Virus record (IMG/VR): IMGVR_UViG_3300048546_000154
Span: 35,490-99,489 of that record
DNA: 64,000 nucleotides
Source: a virus
Reading direction: 5' to 3' (one strand)
A program made the position numbers and the translations under genes. Of the stretch, positions 52,024 through 61,004 are shown piece after piece; positions within the stretch are counted from its first letter, which is position 1; every line of letters begins with the position of its first letter. The notes under the pieces are model-generated. The model made no database searches, was not told the DNA's origin, and saw only the letters and a list, made by a program, of their open reading frames with translations.

Positions 52024-55000
52024 ATGGCAAAAATTAATCTCGGAAGAATTAAATTACAATTCCAAGGAGAATTCAATAAGGACCAACAATACAGACGAGA
52101 CGATATTGTTTATCATAATAACGCAATGTGGATTATGAAACAAGAATACTTTGCTGATGGTTCTTCTGCGTATGCTCCTGGTACAAAAATATTTGGATAT
52201 AATCCAAAAGACTATACTGGTGACTTCTGGTCAAATGACCCGAACTTCAATGGTGTAGATAGCACTTTTAATCATACACAATATTGGACTGAAAATGAAA
52301 GAAGAGGCGAAACAAGTAGAACTGACCAAGACGGTAATCCTATCACAAAAAACTCTACTTACGGCTCTAACGAAGACGGTGCAAATGAAATTAGACACGA
52401 TTATATTGATTCATCATTAGGAACGGTTGTTCGCCATCAACAAAACTTAATGGGTGAGTATGACGCAATGTTTGCTCAATGCGAAGATGACTATGACCAA
52501 TTAGACACATATAATCATTACGAACAAAATTACTTTAAATACCATTATATGCCTGTACACAATACTTTTAGTGTAGAGGTTAATGTATCAGGTGGTGTTC
52601 CAGATTTCAAAATTGATAACCGAGTAGGTAACGATACTAAAGGTAGACAATTTGAAGGTTATAGAAACTGGGAAAACTTTAAAGAAGGACACACATACAG
52701 ATTTTCACAAGACAAACCTAATAACAAATATTATCCATTAGGTTTCTCTTATACTTCTGACGGTATACACAATGCCGGCGATACTGGTAAGTCATTAGGA
52801 CAAGATCCTGATGGACCTTACTATGTTAAAGGTACTGCTTCAAATGGTGATAGTGGATTCTTTTCACCTATGTACAAAACTGAAGCGGCTGCAATTGCTG
52901 AAGATACAAGAAGAGGTGGTGCTGGTGTTGCTCATAAACTTTCTTTTGACCAAGGTGATGTACCTGGTTGGGAAACAGAAGCAAGTCCATCATTACAAGG
53001 ACATTTACATTCAGACGGAACTCAATTAAAAGATACCGTTGTATCTGTATTGACAGACGCTAGTAATAACACATACTTACAAGTATCAAATGCTTGGGCA
53101 GGACAAACATCAGGTGGTGTTTCTGCACACGCAAGAAAAACAATTTATATTAACACAGGTGACTCAACTGAATATCATTCAATCACTGGAAGCACACACT
53201 CATATGTGTATGTTCAAGGTGCATTAAAAGTTGGTTCTAATGTTTCTGCTGTAATCACTCAACAAAGAGACGATACAACAACTACAAACGATAGTGCCGG
53301 AAGAAAGATATTATTAGTAAATGGTAAACCTGTTTATCAATTAGTTGGCGAAGCTTCAACTGCAACGGTTGGTGGTATCGCAGGTGCTTATCAAGCAATT
53401 ACAAATGCTGGTGCTGGAACAACTACTGCTCTAGGTGCAAGTCCTACTTCAAACGAAAATTTAGTAGACTTGTATATGCCGAAACTTACAGACCCAACAG
53501 CAAATGTTGAAAGAACAATGCAAGTTTCAGTTGCTAATCCTGGTTCAGGAAACAAATACTACATTGATGGTGTTTTACCAACTGCAACTTCAATTATGTT
53601 AGAAGAAGGAAAAACTTATAAGTTTGACCAATCTGATAGTACAAATGCTGGACATTTATTAAAACTATCTACAACTTCTGACGGAACACACGGTGGTGGT
53701 GCTGAACTTACTGCTGGTGTTAAATATGTAGGTACTCCTGGAAACAGAGGTGCATACACAGAAATTAAATTAAGAAACGGAACAGCAAAACTTTACTTAT
53801 ATTGTAATGCTCATTCTGGTATGGGTCAAGCTGCTGAAACTTTTGATGTTTCAACAAATCTTGGAAAAACATACGCTCCTGGAAATATTAAAAAGTGGCA
53901 AGGTTACAACAAAAACGGTGTTGTTAAATATTACTTAAACAACATACAAGTTGACGAAAACACTTACATTGAAACATTTTTCAATGATAATAATACAAAA
54001 GATAGAAACTATCCTAGAACTATGCCTAATGGTAAAGTTAAAGGTGGAAACAAATATACTTTTGAACATATGGCAGGAAGATATGTTGAGATAACTATTC
54101 CTTATCAAGCAACACAATCAGACGCTGAAAGTACAAAGATATATCCATTCTGTTTAGAACCTACAACGACTGCTAGACAAACTTCTGGAATGTATAACAC
54201 ATTCGGTTGGGACATTGAAAAGTCTTGGAGAGGTTACAGACATTGGGACAAAGTACAATCTTCTATGAGATTTAGAGGAGAGTTTAGTCCTAATACACAA
54301 TATAACTATAATGATATTGTTTCATACAAACCATTTAAAAGACTTTCTACTGGTGAGAAATTTTACAAACACGGTACTGGTTTATACAGATGTTTAAGAG
54401 ACAATAGAGGAAGACCACCTCAACACGGATTCCAAGAACCTACAAGGTCGCCATTGATGACTAAATCAACGGTTACTTCTGGAAGATTAACTGGAAGAAG
54501 TGAACACGAACAAAACAATGAGACAGGTAAGAATTATCCTGCACATATTCAATCGTACCACAACTGCTGGGAATCTTGGGCTGGAATGAACAACCAAGAA
54601 CAAGGTGCTGGTGTTTGGTTCCCGAACAAAGGACCTATTGCGTGGCCATATAAACACGGTCATTCTAGTGGTGCTAACATTTACAGATGTCATATGTACA
54701 TTGATAAAAATGGTTCTGTATGGACAATCGGACACGGTACTTCATCAAGCAATATGGAACAAGACCGTTCTTCTTCATACTTTAGAGAAGTAACCTTTAG
54801 ATGGAGAGATTTCTACAATTCTGAAAACAGAAACGAAGGCGGTTACAACGAAAGAAGAAGTAGTAAGTGGACTCGTTATGACAGAATGAGAACACCTAGA
54901 GCTATTCAAATTGAAATGTCTTACGACGGAACAATGATTTTGTTTGACAATGGACAAGTATTCCACGGTGGTTACGGTTCACACGGTCAACAAGGTACTG

Positions 55001-56127
55001 GTTATGATGGTGCTCCTGGTTCTGCAATGTCACCTGACGGATTAGAAGATGTACACTTTATCAAAATCGCAATGAAATTAATGAACGAAGATTCAACTCA
55101 TACTCCTTGCGGATTAACAGATGATGGAGATGTATATACTTGGGGTTACAATGGTTACGGTGAAATCGGAGACGGTAGAACACAAAACGCATACGGTCCT
55201 AAGAGAATACCAAGAGAATTCTTTAATGACGAAAAAATTATTGATATTTTAGCAACTGGTGGAGATAGTACTTCATTCTATGCTAGAACATCACAAGACA
55301 ACATTTACGGTTGGGGAAGAAACAACATCGGCCAATTAGGAGATACAACAACAACTGACAAATACAGACCAGTATTAATGACTGGATTTGTTGCTGCTGA
55401 CAATGGTGGTATCGCTGTATGGCAAGGTGACGCTCACTCATCTAATTCTGCTTTCTACATATTAGACGGAAACGGATTTATATGGGCAACAGGTTACAAC
55501 GGTTATGGTAACTTTGTTGATAACTCAACATCTAATAGAACACAATTAACTCAATCAACTGCTTCTCCTAATGGAGATATAGCAGACTTCTGGACAATGT
55601 ACTGGAATGGATATCATACAACATTTATGAGATTGAAAAATGGTGAAACTTGGACTGCTGGACATAGTGGTGGATACTACAACTCTGGTGATGGTGGAAC
55701 TGGAACAAACCAGGCACCTGTACAAGTAGATAAGATAACTAACCTAAAAGAAGTTTGTATATGTAATACATATTCAGACCAAGGTAGAAGTTATTGGTTA
55801 ACAGATAATGGTGAATTCTTTAGTCAAGGCCGTGATGTATACGGTTCTATGCCAAATAGTGTTGCTGGAGATAACTGGAACGGTGAAGATGGAACATACA
55901 AACCTTTCCACGCTTTTGTACCTGCAGGAACTAGAATTAGAACTATGTGTATTCAAGGTATTGACCAATCAACTAGCTATTACGGATTACAACCAATGGT
56001 TGGAACAGAAGATGGACAAGTCTTGCTTTGGGGTTACTCAAACAACAATAACCTAGGACACCACGCTAGTGCAACTTACTCATCAACGGGTCGTTCACAA
56101 ATGTGGAATGCTGGTATTGGTAGATAA
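52024..56127 (+). CDS. Largest RCC1-propeller fibre with cupredoxin-like insert
   Basis: 1367 residues. N-terminal fibre module (LGRIKLQFQGEFNKDQQYRR, DDIVYHNN); a second related copy in midsection (RFRGEFSPNTQYNYNDIVSY). A cupredoxin-like domain around residues 530-605 carries His544, Cys594, His597 and Met600 (LYLYCNAHSGMG), a type 1 copper ligand pattern. The C-terminal 400 residues are an RCC1 propeller with about eight blades (TWGYNGYGEIGDGRTQNAYG; GWGRNNIGQLGDTTTTDKYR; LWGYSNNNNLG). Likely a receptor-binding fibre. Confidence 0.8.
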   Translation: MAKINLGRIKLQFQGEFNKDQQYRRDDIVYHNNAMWIMKQEYFADGSSAYAPGTKIFGYNPKDYTGDFWSNDPNFNGVDSTFNHTQYWTENERRGETSRTDQDGNPITKNSTYGSNEDGANEIRHDYIDSSLGTVVRHQQNLMGEYDAMFAQCEDDYDQLDTYNHYEQNYFKYHYMPVHNTFSVEVNVSGGVPDFKIDNRVGNDTKGRQFEGYRNWENFKEGHTYRFSQDKPNNKYYPLGFSYTSDGIHNAGDTGKSLGQDPDGPYYVKGTASNGDSGFFSPMYKTEAAAIAEDTRRGGAGVAHKLSFDQGDVPGWETEASPSLQGHLHSDGTQLKDTVVSVLTDASNNTYLQVSNAWAGQTSGGVSAHARKTIYINTGDSTEYHSITGSTHSYVYVQGALKVGSNVSAVITQQRDDTTTTNDSAGRKILLVNGKPVYQLVGEASTATVGGIAGAYQAITNAGAGTTTALGASPTSNENLVDLYMPKLTDPTANVERTMQVSVANPGSGNKYYIDGVLPTATSIMLEEGKTYKFDQSDSTNAGHLLKLSTTSDGTHGGGAELTAGVKYVGTPGNRGAYTEIKLRNGTAKLYLYCNAHSGMGQAAETFDVSTNLGKTYAPGNIKKWQGYNKNGVVKYYLNNIQVDENTYIETFFNDNNTKDRNYPRTMPNGKVKGGNKYTFEHMAGRYVEITIPYQATQSDAESTKIYPFCLEPTTTARQTSGMYNTFGWDIEKSWRGYRHWDKVQSSMRFRGEFSPNTQYNYNDIVSYKPFKRLSTGEKFYKHGTGLYRCLRDNRGRPPQHGFQEPTRSPLMTKSTVTSGRLTGRSEHEQNNETGKNYPAHIQSYHNCWESWAGMNNQEQGAGVWFPNKGPIAWPYKHGHSSGANIYRCHMYIDKNGSVWTIGHGTSSSNMEQDRSSSYFREVTFRWRDFYNSENRNEGGYNERRSSKWTRYDRMRTPRAIQIEMSYDGTMILFDNGQVFHGGYGSHGQQGTGYDGAPGSAMSPDGLEDVHFIKIAMKLMNEDSTHTPCGLTDDGDVYTWGYNGYGEIGDGRTQNAYGPKRIPREFFNDEKIIDILATGGDSTSFYARTSQDNIYGWGRNNIGQLGDTTTTDKYRPVLMTGFVAADNGGIAVWQGDAHSSNSAFYILDGNGFIWATGYNGYGNFVDNSTSNRTQLTQSTASPNGDIADFWTMYWNGYHTTFMRLKNGETWTAGHSGGYYNSGDGGTGTNQAPVQVDKITNLKEVCICNTYSDQGRSYWLTDNGEFFSQGRDVYGSMPNSVAGDNWNGEDGTYKPFHAFVPAGTRIRTMCIQGIDQSTSYYGLQPMVGTEDGQVLLWGYSNNNNLGHHASATYSSTGRSQMWNAGIGR

Positions 56128-56135
56128 TATAAATA
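56128..56135 (+). promoter_or_regulatory. T4-type late promoter
   Basis: TATAAATA immediately after the fibre stop codon; next start is at 56173, preceded by ACGGAGAAAA. Confidence 0.7.
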
Positions 56136-56172
56136 GAAGTATAACAAATAAAGAAAACGGAGAAAAAACAAA

Positions 56173-56562
56173 ATGGCAAAAGTAATTTATTCAATGACTG
56201 CTGGAATCGGTCAAGGTGACGACTATACTGCTCCTACAGGAGATACGCCAATCAGTTTAGGAGAATTAAGTGGAAAAACTTATTTCTCAATTGATGATGG
56301 TAATACTACTATCAAAACTGATGGTGATAATGATTCTGTATACGGTGTAGCTATTGTAACCGACGCTGACGAAAAAGCAAGTCTACAAGCTGCTTCAAAC
56401 TATGTTGCACAAGGCTTGGGAAATTTAGATAACGAATTTATGAATGGTAAATCAATGATTGACTTATTAGCTGATGTGGCTGATGATACTGCAGGAACTA
56501 AAACTGCAATCGCAACTCACAAAGCTGCTAAAGCTTCATTCCTATCAAACTTAGGATTCTAA
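56173..56562 (+). CDS. Small virion-type protein between fibres
   Basis: 129 residues, acidic, Ala/Asp/Thr-rich. Beta-like first half (VIYSMTAGIGQGDDYTAPTG, KTYFSIDDGNTTIKT), helical second half (KASLQAASNYVAQGLGNLDN, KTAIATHKAAKASFLSNLGF). Could be a fibre connector or chaperone placed between two large fibre genes; unrecognised. Confidence 0.6.
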   Translation: MAKVIYSMTAGIGQGDDYTAPTGDTPISLGELSGKTYFSIDDGNTTIKTDGDNDSVYGVAIVTDADEKASLQAASNYVAQGLGNLDNEFMNGKSMIDLLADVADDTAGTKTAIATHKAAKASFLSNLGF

Positions 56563-56593
56563 AGACAATTAATTAAAAAGAAGGTAATAGCAA

Positions 56594-58789
56594 ATGGCAC
56601 TAGATATACAAAACTTTAAAGTATCCTGGAAAGGAAACTGGAAAGATAAAGAGAAGTATTATAAGAATGATATAGTTTACTGGAGAGGTAAGTCATACAG
56701 ATGTACAGAAGAGACACCTGATAACTTTACTATTTCAAGTGAATCTATGGTCAATACGAACTCTTATGGCCAATATCAGCCTACGGTTGTTAGACGGTCA
56801 TATAGACCCGACAACAATAGATACTGGACGCTATTGCTTGCAGGTAACGACAACATTGAAACTTGGCAGTATTGGAGACAATATGAAAGAGGTGAAATGT
56901 GTAAAGTTGCCGATAAGATTTATCTTTGTTTGAAAAAAACAAGATATTGTAATACTTGGGTAGAAGAACACGATGGTAGACCATCAAAATATTGGGCACT
57001 TGTTTACATTAACGAAAACAAGTGGAGTACAAGAAACGAAGTTATTTCATTTAACAACCGAGCTCCGTTAGGTTGGAAATATAATATGGGTGTTGACACA
57101 CAAGATAGTGCTGACCAAACATATAGAACTTGTACACTATGCTCAGATGGTTCTGATATGTGGGTAGGTTCTTCTGAAGGAACTGGTTCATCTGGATTAG
57201 GTGACGGTGTTGCTGGAAATGACGAACCTGGAAAACACTTTTCTACAGGATTTACATTTACTGATTGGATGGCTTCTACAGACAACCAATCTTGGAATAT
57301 TAATGCTACAGGTAGAATGACTACACCTGATGGAAAAGCACCAAGAGTAATACAAGTTAGAAAAAATCAAAATAGAACTTTCTGGTTAATGAACAATGGT
57401 GAAGTTTACGCCGCTGGTGAAAATGGAAACTACGGTTTAGGAAATTCAGAAACTACAGATAGAAATTATAGTGTAAGGGTTACTGCTAATGATACACAAG
57501 ATTGGCAAGGAAACACTATAGGCAAAACATTCAATCAAACTAAAATGGTTAAAGTCGGTATGTCCGACGCCGGACACGACGCTGGAACATCATCTTGTTT
57601 CGCATTAGGTGATGACGGTTCAGTATGGGTTTGGGGTTACAATAACAACGGTCAATTAGGACTAGGTAATCCAGGAATAAACAATTCAGCAGACGCTTCT
57701 GGTGGACCAACAAGTACTGCTTTCTATAGTGCCAATGTTACCAGACCAGTTAGATTACCTCAATCATACTTTGATGGAAGACAAATCATTGATATGTGGA
57801 CTTCAGGTTCAGAAGAGGCGTGGTTTCACGCATTAGACGAACACGGTCAACTATGGGCTTGGGGACATAACCAACACGGTGAATTAGGAGTAGGAAACAG
57901 AAATGGCTCTTATTACTACACACACCCAACAAGAGTTGGTGTCAACTGGAACAGATACGGTGGAATTAAAATGTACAAGACAACTCACTCAAACGGTGGA
58001 CACTCTTGTACTCACATATTAGACGGCGAAGGCTATATGTGGTTTACAGGTTACACAACTTCAGGTGCTTGGCCAATCGGCTCACCTGGTTACACAGATA
58101 CGCACCATATTGGTTCGTTCAGAAGAGAAGGTCACTTCTTAAATGGAGACATTGACTTCTTCTGGTGTGGTGGAGATGAAAACAAATGGTTATATATCAG
58201 ACAGAAAACTACTGGTATGCTATGGGTACACGATGGTAACTATGGTACATACGGTGGTCGTGGTCAATCAGTTGAGTCCAATGGATATTGGTATCAATCA
58301 GGTGGTCACCCAGGAAGTTTCATACATATGAAAGGTCCTAAATGGGCAGTTAATGTATGTGATGTAGGTATGAGTAGAGCTGATGGTTCTTATATGTACT
58401 CTTTCCCAATGATACTTGATGACGAAGGATTGATTTGGGGTGGTGCTCCATATTCAAACAACGAGCAAGGTATGGGTGGTGACACTAACTTTGATGACCA
58501 AGATAATAACGGTGGTAGAAACGATACCGGTCAAGGTATGGAAGACAATGAAATGTTTAGAACAAGAAAGAAAATTGTATTTCAACCAGGTGGTGGACAT
58601 AGATGGACTGATTTATTCTATTCAGGAACTGGTTCTTCAAATATACCGAGAGCTCTTAACCAAAGAGGTCAAGTATACTGGACTGGTTATGATGGTGGTG
58701 CTTCGGTAACTATGAACTATGACTACTATTCAGAAGGTGCAAACTCAAACCAAGTTTCTTACTTCTTCCATTTGGGTCCTAGAGACTAA
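56594..58789 (+). CDS. RCC1-propeller fibre (shortest)
   Basis: 731 residues. N-terminal module (FKVSWKGNWKDKEKYYKNDI, VYWRGKSYRC), directly followed by the propeller without the long middle of its paralogues. Repeats include YAAGENGNYGLGNSETTDRN, WVWGYNNNGQLGLGNPG and WAWGHNQHGELGVGNRNG, plus weaker ones to the end. It gives the minimal layout: attachment module plus propeller. AAGGTAATAGCAA precedes the start. Confidence 0.8.
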   Translation: MALDIQNFKVSWKGNWKDKEKYYKNDIVYWRGKSYRCTEETPDNFTISSESMVNTNSYGQYQPTVVRRSYRPDNNRYWTLLLAGNDNIETWQYWRQYERGEMCKVADKIYLCLKKTRYCNTWVEEHDGRPSKYWALVYINENKWSTRNEVISFNNRAPLGWKYNMGVDTQDSADQTYRTCTLCSDGSDMWVGSSEGTGSSGLGDGVAGNDEPGKHFSTGFTFTDWMASTDNQSWNINATGRMTTPDGKAPRVIQVRKNQNRTFWLMNNGEVYAAGENGNYGLGNSETTDRNYSVRVTANDTQDWQGNTIGKTFNQTKMVKVGMSDAGHDAGTSSCFALGDDGSVWVWGYNNNGQLGLGNPGINNSADASGGPTSTAFYSANVTRPVRLPQSYFDGRQIIDMWTSGSEEAWFHALDEHGQLWAWGHNQHGELGVGNRNGSYYYTHPTRVGVNWNRYGGIKMYKTTHSNGGHSCTHILDGEGYMWFTGYTTSGAWPIGSPGYTDTHHIGSFRREGHFLNGDIDFFWCGGDENKWLYIRQKTTGMLWVHDGNYGTYGGRGQSVESNGYWYQSGGHPGSFIHMKGPKWAVNVCDVGMSRADGSYMYSFPMILDDEGLIWGGAPYSNNEQGMGGDTNFDDQDNNGGRNDTGQGMEDNEMFRTRKKIVFQPGGGHRWTDLFYSGTGSSNIPRALNQRGQVYWTGYDGGASVTMNYDYYSEGANSNQVSYFFHLGPRD

Positions 58790-58797
58790 TATAAATA
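58790..58797 (+). promoter_or_regulatory. T4-type late promoter for the tetrapyrrole cassette
   Basis: TATAAATA overlapping the end of the fibre stop codon, about 50 bases before the first cassette gene. It implies that the heme/bilin genes are transcribed late, together with structural genes. Confidence 0.7.
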
Positions 58798-58807
58798 ATT
58801 ATACAAT

Positions 58808-58823
58808 AAGACTTAACGGTCTT
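58808..58823 (+). terminator. Weak hairpin before the tetrapyrrole cassette
   Basis: AAGAC-TTAACG-GTCTT followed by TTAC. The stem is short and the T-run is brief; it may partly separate the fibre transcript from the cassette or act in the leader of the cassette mRNA. Confidence 0.35.
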
Positions 58824-58847
58824 TTACATTAAACAATTGAGGTGAAA

Positions 58848-59663
58848 ATGAAAGCAATAGAAGAATTTGTAGAACAGGCTCGCAAGAAGTTTGAATCACA
58901 ACCGTTCATTAACGACTATCTAAACAAGAAACTTAAACACAAAGAAGCTGTTGGTACTTACTTGTACAATCAATGGGTCTATGTATGTCAAATAGAAGGA
59001 CATTGCAAAGACGCAGGTGTACTTGATGGTATTGAAGAGATTTGTATTAAAGAAAACCTAAAAGAAGCGTGGAAAGCAGAATGGCCTTATGACGCTAATG
59101 ATATAACAAAACCTTGGGTAGAACCATCTGTAATGTACGCAACGCAAAGTTGGTGTACTTCTGTTATAGATGTTAAAGCAGATAAAGATTTATTACTCGC
59201 ACACCTATATGCCTCTCATAGTGAGATAATGACCAATCAAGGTACTTCAATTCTTAAAGATAGACTTACAGAAAAATTTACAGAAGCATACAATCGTAGA
59301 CCAGACGAAATGCTTAACATTATAAAACTAAATTGGGATTTTAAAATTGGTATGTCTGGTGATTTAGAAGCACACAACGAACATTTAGAAGAAGTCTTAC
59401 CTAGAATTTCTTTATTCAAAGTTGCTGCTAAAGAAATTGGTGAAGACAAATCAGGTTTAAATGATATGTCTGGTGGTAGTAGAGACGAAGCAGAAGACCA
59501 AAAAGTAAGAGCAGAATTAATGGCAAATCAAATCTTTATAGGTGAAATGGATATGGATGATGTGCCAGAAGATTATCAAAGTTTTGTAAAAGAAGACTTA
59601 CATCAACTTGAACAAAAGAAAAAAGAGACTGAAAAAACATTTGAAGAAGCTCCTAAAAGATGA
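58848..59663 (+). CDS. Degenerate heme oxygenase-like paralogue
   Basis: 271 residues from ATG 58848 (TTGAGGTGAAA before it; GTG 58842 is in frame). Aligns by eye with the true heme oxygenase next door: AVGTYLYNQWVYVCQIEGHC against AVYLYNQHQAYNILEAVAMA, KPWVEPSVMY against KPWLCESTKKY, LLAHLYASHSEIMTNQGTSI against IAAHIYVRHMGDLSGGQMIK. The proximal heme His is absent (EFVEQARKKF replaces WEHHKEAERQ) and the LSGGQ signature is lost, so heme cleavage is unlikely in the usual way. A long charged tail follows the fold. It overlaps the heme oxygenase gene by 4 bases; it may be a partner, a regulator, or a heme-oxygenase-fold enzyme with a new substrate. Confidence 0.65.
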   Translation: MKAIEEFVEQARKKFESQPFINDYLNKKLKHKEAVGTYLYNQWVYVCQIEGHCKDAGVLDGIEEICIKENLKEAWKAEWPYDANDITKPWVEPSVMYATQSWCTSVIDVKADKDLLLAHLYASHSEIMTNQGTSILKDRLTEKFTEAYNRRPDEMLNIIKLNWDFKIGMSGDLEAHNEHLEEVLPRISLFKVAAKEIGEDKSGLNDMSGGSRDEAEDQKVRAELMANQIFIGEMDMDDVPEDYQSFVKEDLHQLEQKKKETEKTFEEAPKR

Positions 59664-60319
59664 AAACATTAAAAGAGTTAACTTGGGAACATCATAAAGA
59701 AGCAGAAAGACAACACTTTGTAAAAGTATTAATGTCTGGAAAGATATTAGAAGAAGTTTACGCTGTTTATCTTTACAATCAACATCAAGCATATAACATA
59801 TTAGAAGCAGTCGCAATGGCAGATGGTTTCTTTGATGATATGCCACAATTAAGAAGAGCACCTGAAATCTTAAAAGATTTTAATGAACTATGGACTTGGA
59901 AACATAAACCTTGGTTATGTGAAAGTACAAAAAAATATGTTGAATATGTAAATAAAAATTTAATGGATAATCCTGAAAAAATAGCTGCACATATCTATGT
60001 AAGACATATGGGTGATTTATCAGGTGGTCAAATGATTAAAAGAAAGACACCAAGTCGTAATTATTATTACGATTTTAATTTTAAAAAAGTTGATGATGGT
60101 ATACAAAAATATAAAAGTGTACAAGAAATAAAAGACGCATTAAGATTAAAGATAGATAGCTTTCAAAAATATTCAGACGCAAGTACACTTACAGAAAATG
60201 TAAACAATGTTGTATATGAAGCAAGAGTTTGTTTTAGTTTTGCAACGGAACTATTTAAAGAAATGATGACATTTATTAATAACAATGAAAAGAGGTTTGG
60301 TGATGGAACGAAGAAGTAG
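59660..60319 (+). CDS. ho1: Heme oxygenase
   Basis: 219 residues, usual size. LTWEHHKEAERQHF holds the proximal heme ligand (His11 or His12), and HIYVRHMGDLSGGQMIKRKT at about 111-130 is the distal-helix signature of the family. The enzyme opens heme to biliverdin IXalpha, iron and CO, using a reductant such as ferredoxin. Coupled to the degenerate paralogue upstream (4-base overlap) and the bilin reductase downstream (17-base overlap), so biliverdin would pass to that reductase. Cytoplasmic. Confidence 0.92.
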   Translation: MKTLKELTWEHHKEAERQHFVKVLMSGKILEEVYAVYLYNQHQAYNILEAVAMADGFFDDMPQLRRAPEILKDFNELWTWKHKPWLCESTKKYVEYVNKNLMDNPEKIAAHIYVRHMGDLSGGQMIKRKTPSRNYYYDFNFKKVDDGIQKYKSVQEIKDALRLKIDSFQKYSDASTLTENVNNVVYEARVCFSFATELFKEMMTFINNNEKRFGDGTKK

Positions 60320-61004
60320 AATATGGGAAATGCTTGAGCAACACACTCATAGTATTATTGCAAATTTTGAAAGAGAAGGTGAAGAGATATTTGAACCTGC
60401 AATGAAGAAGTTTAATAGACCTGAAGAAGGTTGGGTTAATAGAGTATGGAAAACACCTGAAGCAAGAAGATGTCATTTAGATGTAGTTGACGCTAGAGAC
60501 GAAAAAGGTTTGTTTATGTTTCATTGTTGCGTGTTTCCTAATCTAACAAGTGAAGCACCTATATTTGGATTAGATGTAATCGCAGGTGCAAAAAAGGTTA
60601 CAGGTTTCTTCCACGACTTTTCTCCTCTTGCAAAAAGAGACCATTCAATGGTAGATTGGTTTGTAAAAGAAGCAAGTCTTTATACACCATCAAAACCTAG
60701 ACCATTACCTGATTGGGCGATGAAAATTTTTAGTCCAGGTATGATTGCAGCCGGCAATATTAATACTGAAAAAGAATTAACACAAGCATTAAGTATGGCA
60801 CAATCAAACTTACAAGTATACTTTACATTATTAAGAAGAAACAAAGAAGTAGGAGACTTACAGGAAATCAAAGACGCACAAAACAGATACGCAAAACATC
60901 AAAGAGAAAATCCACATACACCAAGAGTTATGTTAAGTTTAGGTTTACCTGAAGATGATGTAAAAGAATTTTGTACAGACGCTTTATTTCCTTATGTGGA
61001 ATAA
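60303..61004 (+). CDS. pcyX: Ferredoxin-dependent bilin reductase, PcyX-like
   Basis: 233 residues from ATG 60303 (GAGG at 60290; an upstream ATG at 60285 is in frame). The core MFHCCVFPNLTSEAPIFGLD, then VIAGAKKVTGFFHDFSP, is diagnostic of ferredoxin-dependent bilin reductases. His74 and Asp91 are 17 residues apart, the same spacing as the catalytic His88/Asp105 pair of PcyA. Phages with a heme oxygenase next to such a gene are known to carry PcyX, a PcyA-like enzyme reported to make phycoerythrobilin; the subtype here is inferred from context. Overlaps hemA by one base. No bilin lyase or apoprotein gene is in the window. Confidence 0.85.
   Translation: MERRSRIWEMLEQHTHSIIANFEREGEEIFEPAMKKFNRPEEGWVNRVWKTPEARRCHLDVVDARDEKGLFMFHCCVFPNLTSEAPIFGLDVIAGAKKVTGFFHDFSPLAKRDHSMVDWFVKEASLYTPSKPRPLPDWAMKIFSPGMIAAGNINTEKELTQALSMAQSNLQVYFTLLRRNKEVGDLQEIKDAQNRYAKHQRENPHTPRVMLSLGLPEDDVKEFCTDALFPYVE

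Noticed and set aside
41997-58789. Possible diversity-generating retroelement, given the Mtd-like N-terminus and repeated adhesins
   Set aside because: No reverse transcriptase gene, and no template/variable repeat pair with adenine-specific differences was seen.
48768-58789. CRISPR-like or satellite repeats in the RCC1 genes
   Set aside because: The repeats are protein-level propeller blades with varied DNA and no regular spacers.
60971-61003. Upstream TTG start for hemA
   Set aside because: It would lie within the bilin reductase end; ATG 61004 gives the normal enzyme length and a TAATG overlap.
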